This document shows, one piece after another, positions 5,431 through 6,309 of a stretch of 6,309 nt of DNA (the stretch's first letter is position 1; every line of letters begins with the position of its first letter). The stretch spans positions 1-6,309 of the forward strand of contig USJY01000084.1 of assembly GCA_900555065.1 (NCBI GenBank). The letters are read 5' to 3'. The stretch comes from an uncultured Eubacteriales bacterium (GTDB lineage: Bacteria > Bacillota > Clostridia > Oscillospirales > UMGS1783). The notes under the pieces are model-generated. The model was not told where the DNA came from, ran no database searches, and was given only the letters and a program-made list of their open reading frames with translations. The position numbers were made by a program, and so were the translations under genes.

Positions 5431-5937
5431 ATTCGATATTGAGACTTTCAATATGCTGAACATTTACCGTGGTATAAACATCTATTCCCGCATTAAGCAG
5501 CTCTTCAATATCCTGATAACGCTTTGTATGTCGGCACACAGGCGCATTGGTATGGGCAAGCTCATCCACAAGGATTAACTGTGGGTGCCTGGCAAGCGCA
5601 GCATCAAGATTAAATTCCGAAAGAGTAATTCCGTTATATTCCGAAACAAGATTCGGAAGACATTCCAGCCCGTTTACAAGTGCAGAGGTCTGCGGACGGG
5701 CGTGCGGTTCAATGTAACCTGCAACAACATCAACACCGCGCCTCTTTGCCGAATGTGCGGCTTTCAGCATGGCATAGGTTTTGCCTACGCCTGCGGCATA
5801 TCCGAAAAATATCTTCAAATGCCCGCGATTAAGGCTTTGTTCTTCCTTTTCAATTTGCTTCAAAATCTGTTCCGGGCTTTGCCTTGTTTCGTCCATAAAA
5901 ACACCTCCTGTAAGTCTCATATTTTAAGAGAGCGAAA

Positions 5938-6309
5938 TTAAAAGAATTTTTTCCTTTTGAAGTAAATAAATTCGACGACTGCAATAATCAGCGCAACAAG
6001 TATAACAACCGGGTAACCGTACCGCCATTTAAGCTCAGGCATATAGGCAAAGTTCATTCCGTACCATCCCGTGATTAAAGAAAGAGGCAGGAAAAAGGTT
6101 GTGACGATTGTGAGAATCCCCATAATTTTATTTTGCCGTGCGTCTTGCTTTGACTGATAAAGCTCACGAAGTTGAAGCATATTTTCACGAAGCAACTGAA
6201 CATGATTTTGCAATCTCTCGGCACGGTGGGTAAATTTTTCCCAGTCCCCGGTATCGTCTGCAAATGAAGAACACGCGCGGGATTGAAACAACTCTCCGAT
6301 ATCTGTCAA
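5938..6309 (-). CDS. corA: CorA-type Mg2+ transporter, C-terminal part (runs off the window)
   Basis: These are the last 123 codons of a CorA family magnesium channel; the 5' part lies beyond the right edge. The TTG at 6307-6309 is most likely an internal Leu codon. A charged helical region (about 25-60, RAERLQNHVQLLRENMLQLRELYQSKQDARQNK) matches the long stalk helix that leads into the membrane. TM1 (about 62-81) ends in GWYGMNF, containing the hallmark GMN motif (84-86) that forms the selectivity loop. TM2 (about 99-117) ends with the basic KRKKFF tail, normal for the pentameric cytoplasm-in topology. The C-terminus is complete, with a TAA stop. The kdpD fragment starts 41 bases downstream. 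CorA proteins are usually about 310-320 residues, so about 190 residues lie outside the window. Confidence 0.93.
   Translation of the reverse strand: MTDIGELFQSRACSSFADDTGDWEKFTHRAERLQNHVQLLRENMLQLRELYQSKQDARQNKIMGILTIVTTFFLPLSLITGWYGMNFAYMPELKWRYGYPVVILVALIIAVVEFIYFKRKKFF

Larger units (their letters stand above)
5306..5896 (-). pseudogene. kdpD: Truncated kdpD: N-terminal K+-sensing domain fragment
   Basis: The ATG at 5894-5896 has AGGAGG (5904-5909) at ideal spacing. The product begins MDETRQSPEQIL and follows the KdpD sensor domain (family PF02702): GYAAGVGKT Walker A (32-40), the RGVDVVAGYIEPHARP strand (53-68), LILVDELAHTNAP Walker B (107-119) and YTTVNVQHIESLN (141-153). KdpD similarity stops at N153 (codon 5438-5440), within the domain. 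The remaining 43 residues to the TGA at 5306-5308 are unrelated and are partly translated from a terminator hairpin. A typical KdpD is near 900 residues, with USP, membrane and histidine-kinase parts that are all missing here. It follows the corA-type gene by 41 bases in the same direction, probably one transcript. The part that remains could still fold or bind nucleotide, but it cannot signal as a kinase. GC content is clearly lower than in the genes left of the tRNA. Confidence 0.85.

Overview
The window looks like a chromosomal stretch from a fairly GC-rich member of the Clostridia (Firmicutes), perhaps Oscillospiraceae-like. The evidence is a DnaD-like protein followed by a DnaI/DnaC-type helicase loader (a low-GC Gram-positive primosome arrangement), strong AGGAGG-type ribosome binding sites, textbook sigma-A promoters and a K+-dependent membrane pyrophosphatase. 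The taxonomy is an inference; there is no rRNA here.

Layout: positions 1-81 hold nothing I can support. On the minus strand lies a small cupin gene (139-555), with its own promoter (591-619) and intrinsic terminator (82-106). Next, also on the minus strand, is hppA (807-2870), an ion-pumping membrane pyrophosphatase with a strong terminator (750-779) and a probable GTG start that differs from the longest reading frame. Between hppA and the following genes (2871-3105) two promoters face away from each other. The rightward one drives a DnaD-like gene (3106-4056) and, 35 bases later, a DnaI/DnaC-like AAA+ ATPase gene (4092-5075). These two probably form an operon for loading the replicative helicase. 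A tRNA-Ala(CGC) gene (5184-5259) follows, with a near-consensus promoter and encoded CCA.

From the 3' end of the tRNA onward the character changes. Base composition falls from roughly 55-65% GC in most of the upstream genes to about 40-45% by eye. The sequence becomes a patchwork: a possible C-terminal stub of a plus-strand gene, a strong hairpin terminator, a plus-strand leader with AAAGGAGG but no gene behind it, a minus-strand kdpD fragment that loses KdpD similarity in mid-domain at about 5438, and the C-terminal part of a corA-type Mg2+ transporter gene running off the right edge. The simplest reading is a degraded or rearranged mobile or foreign segment abutting a tRNA gene, a classic integration site. 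No integrase or second attachment site is visible, and a chimeric contig cannot be excluded.

I do not see a clearly new multi-gene system. The most interesting points are the tRNA boundary with the kdpD junction, the tandem repeat that fills the spacer of the dnaD-like promoter, and the double DnaD-domain protein whose second domain lacks the usual Trp.
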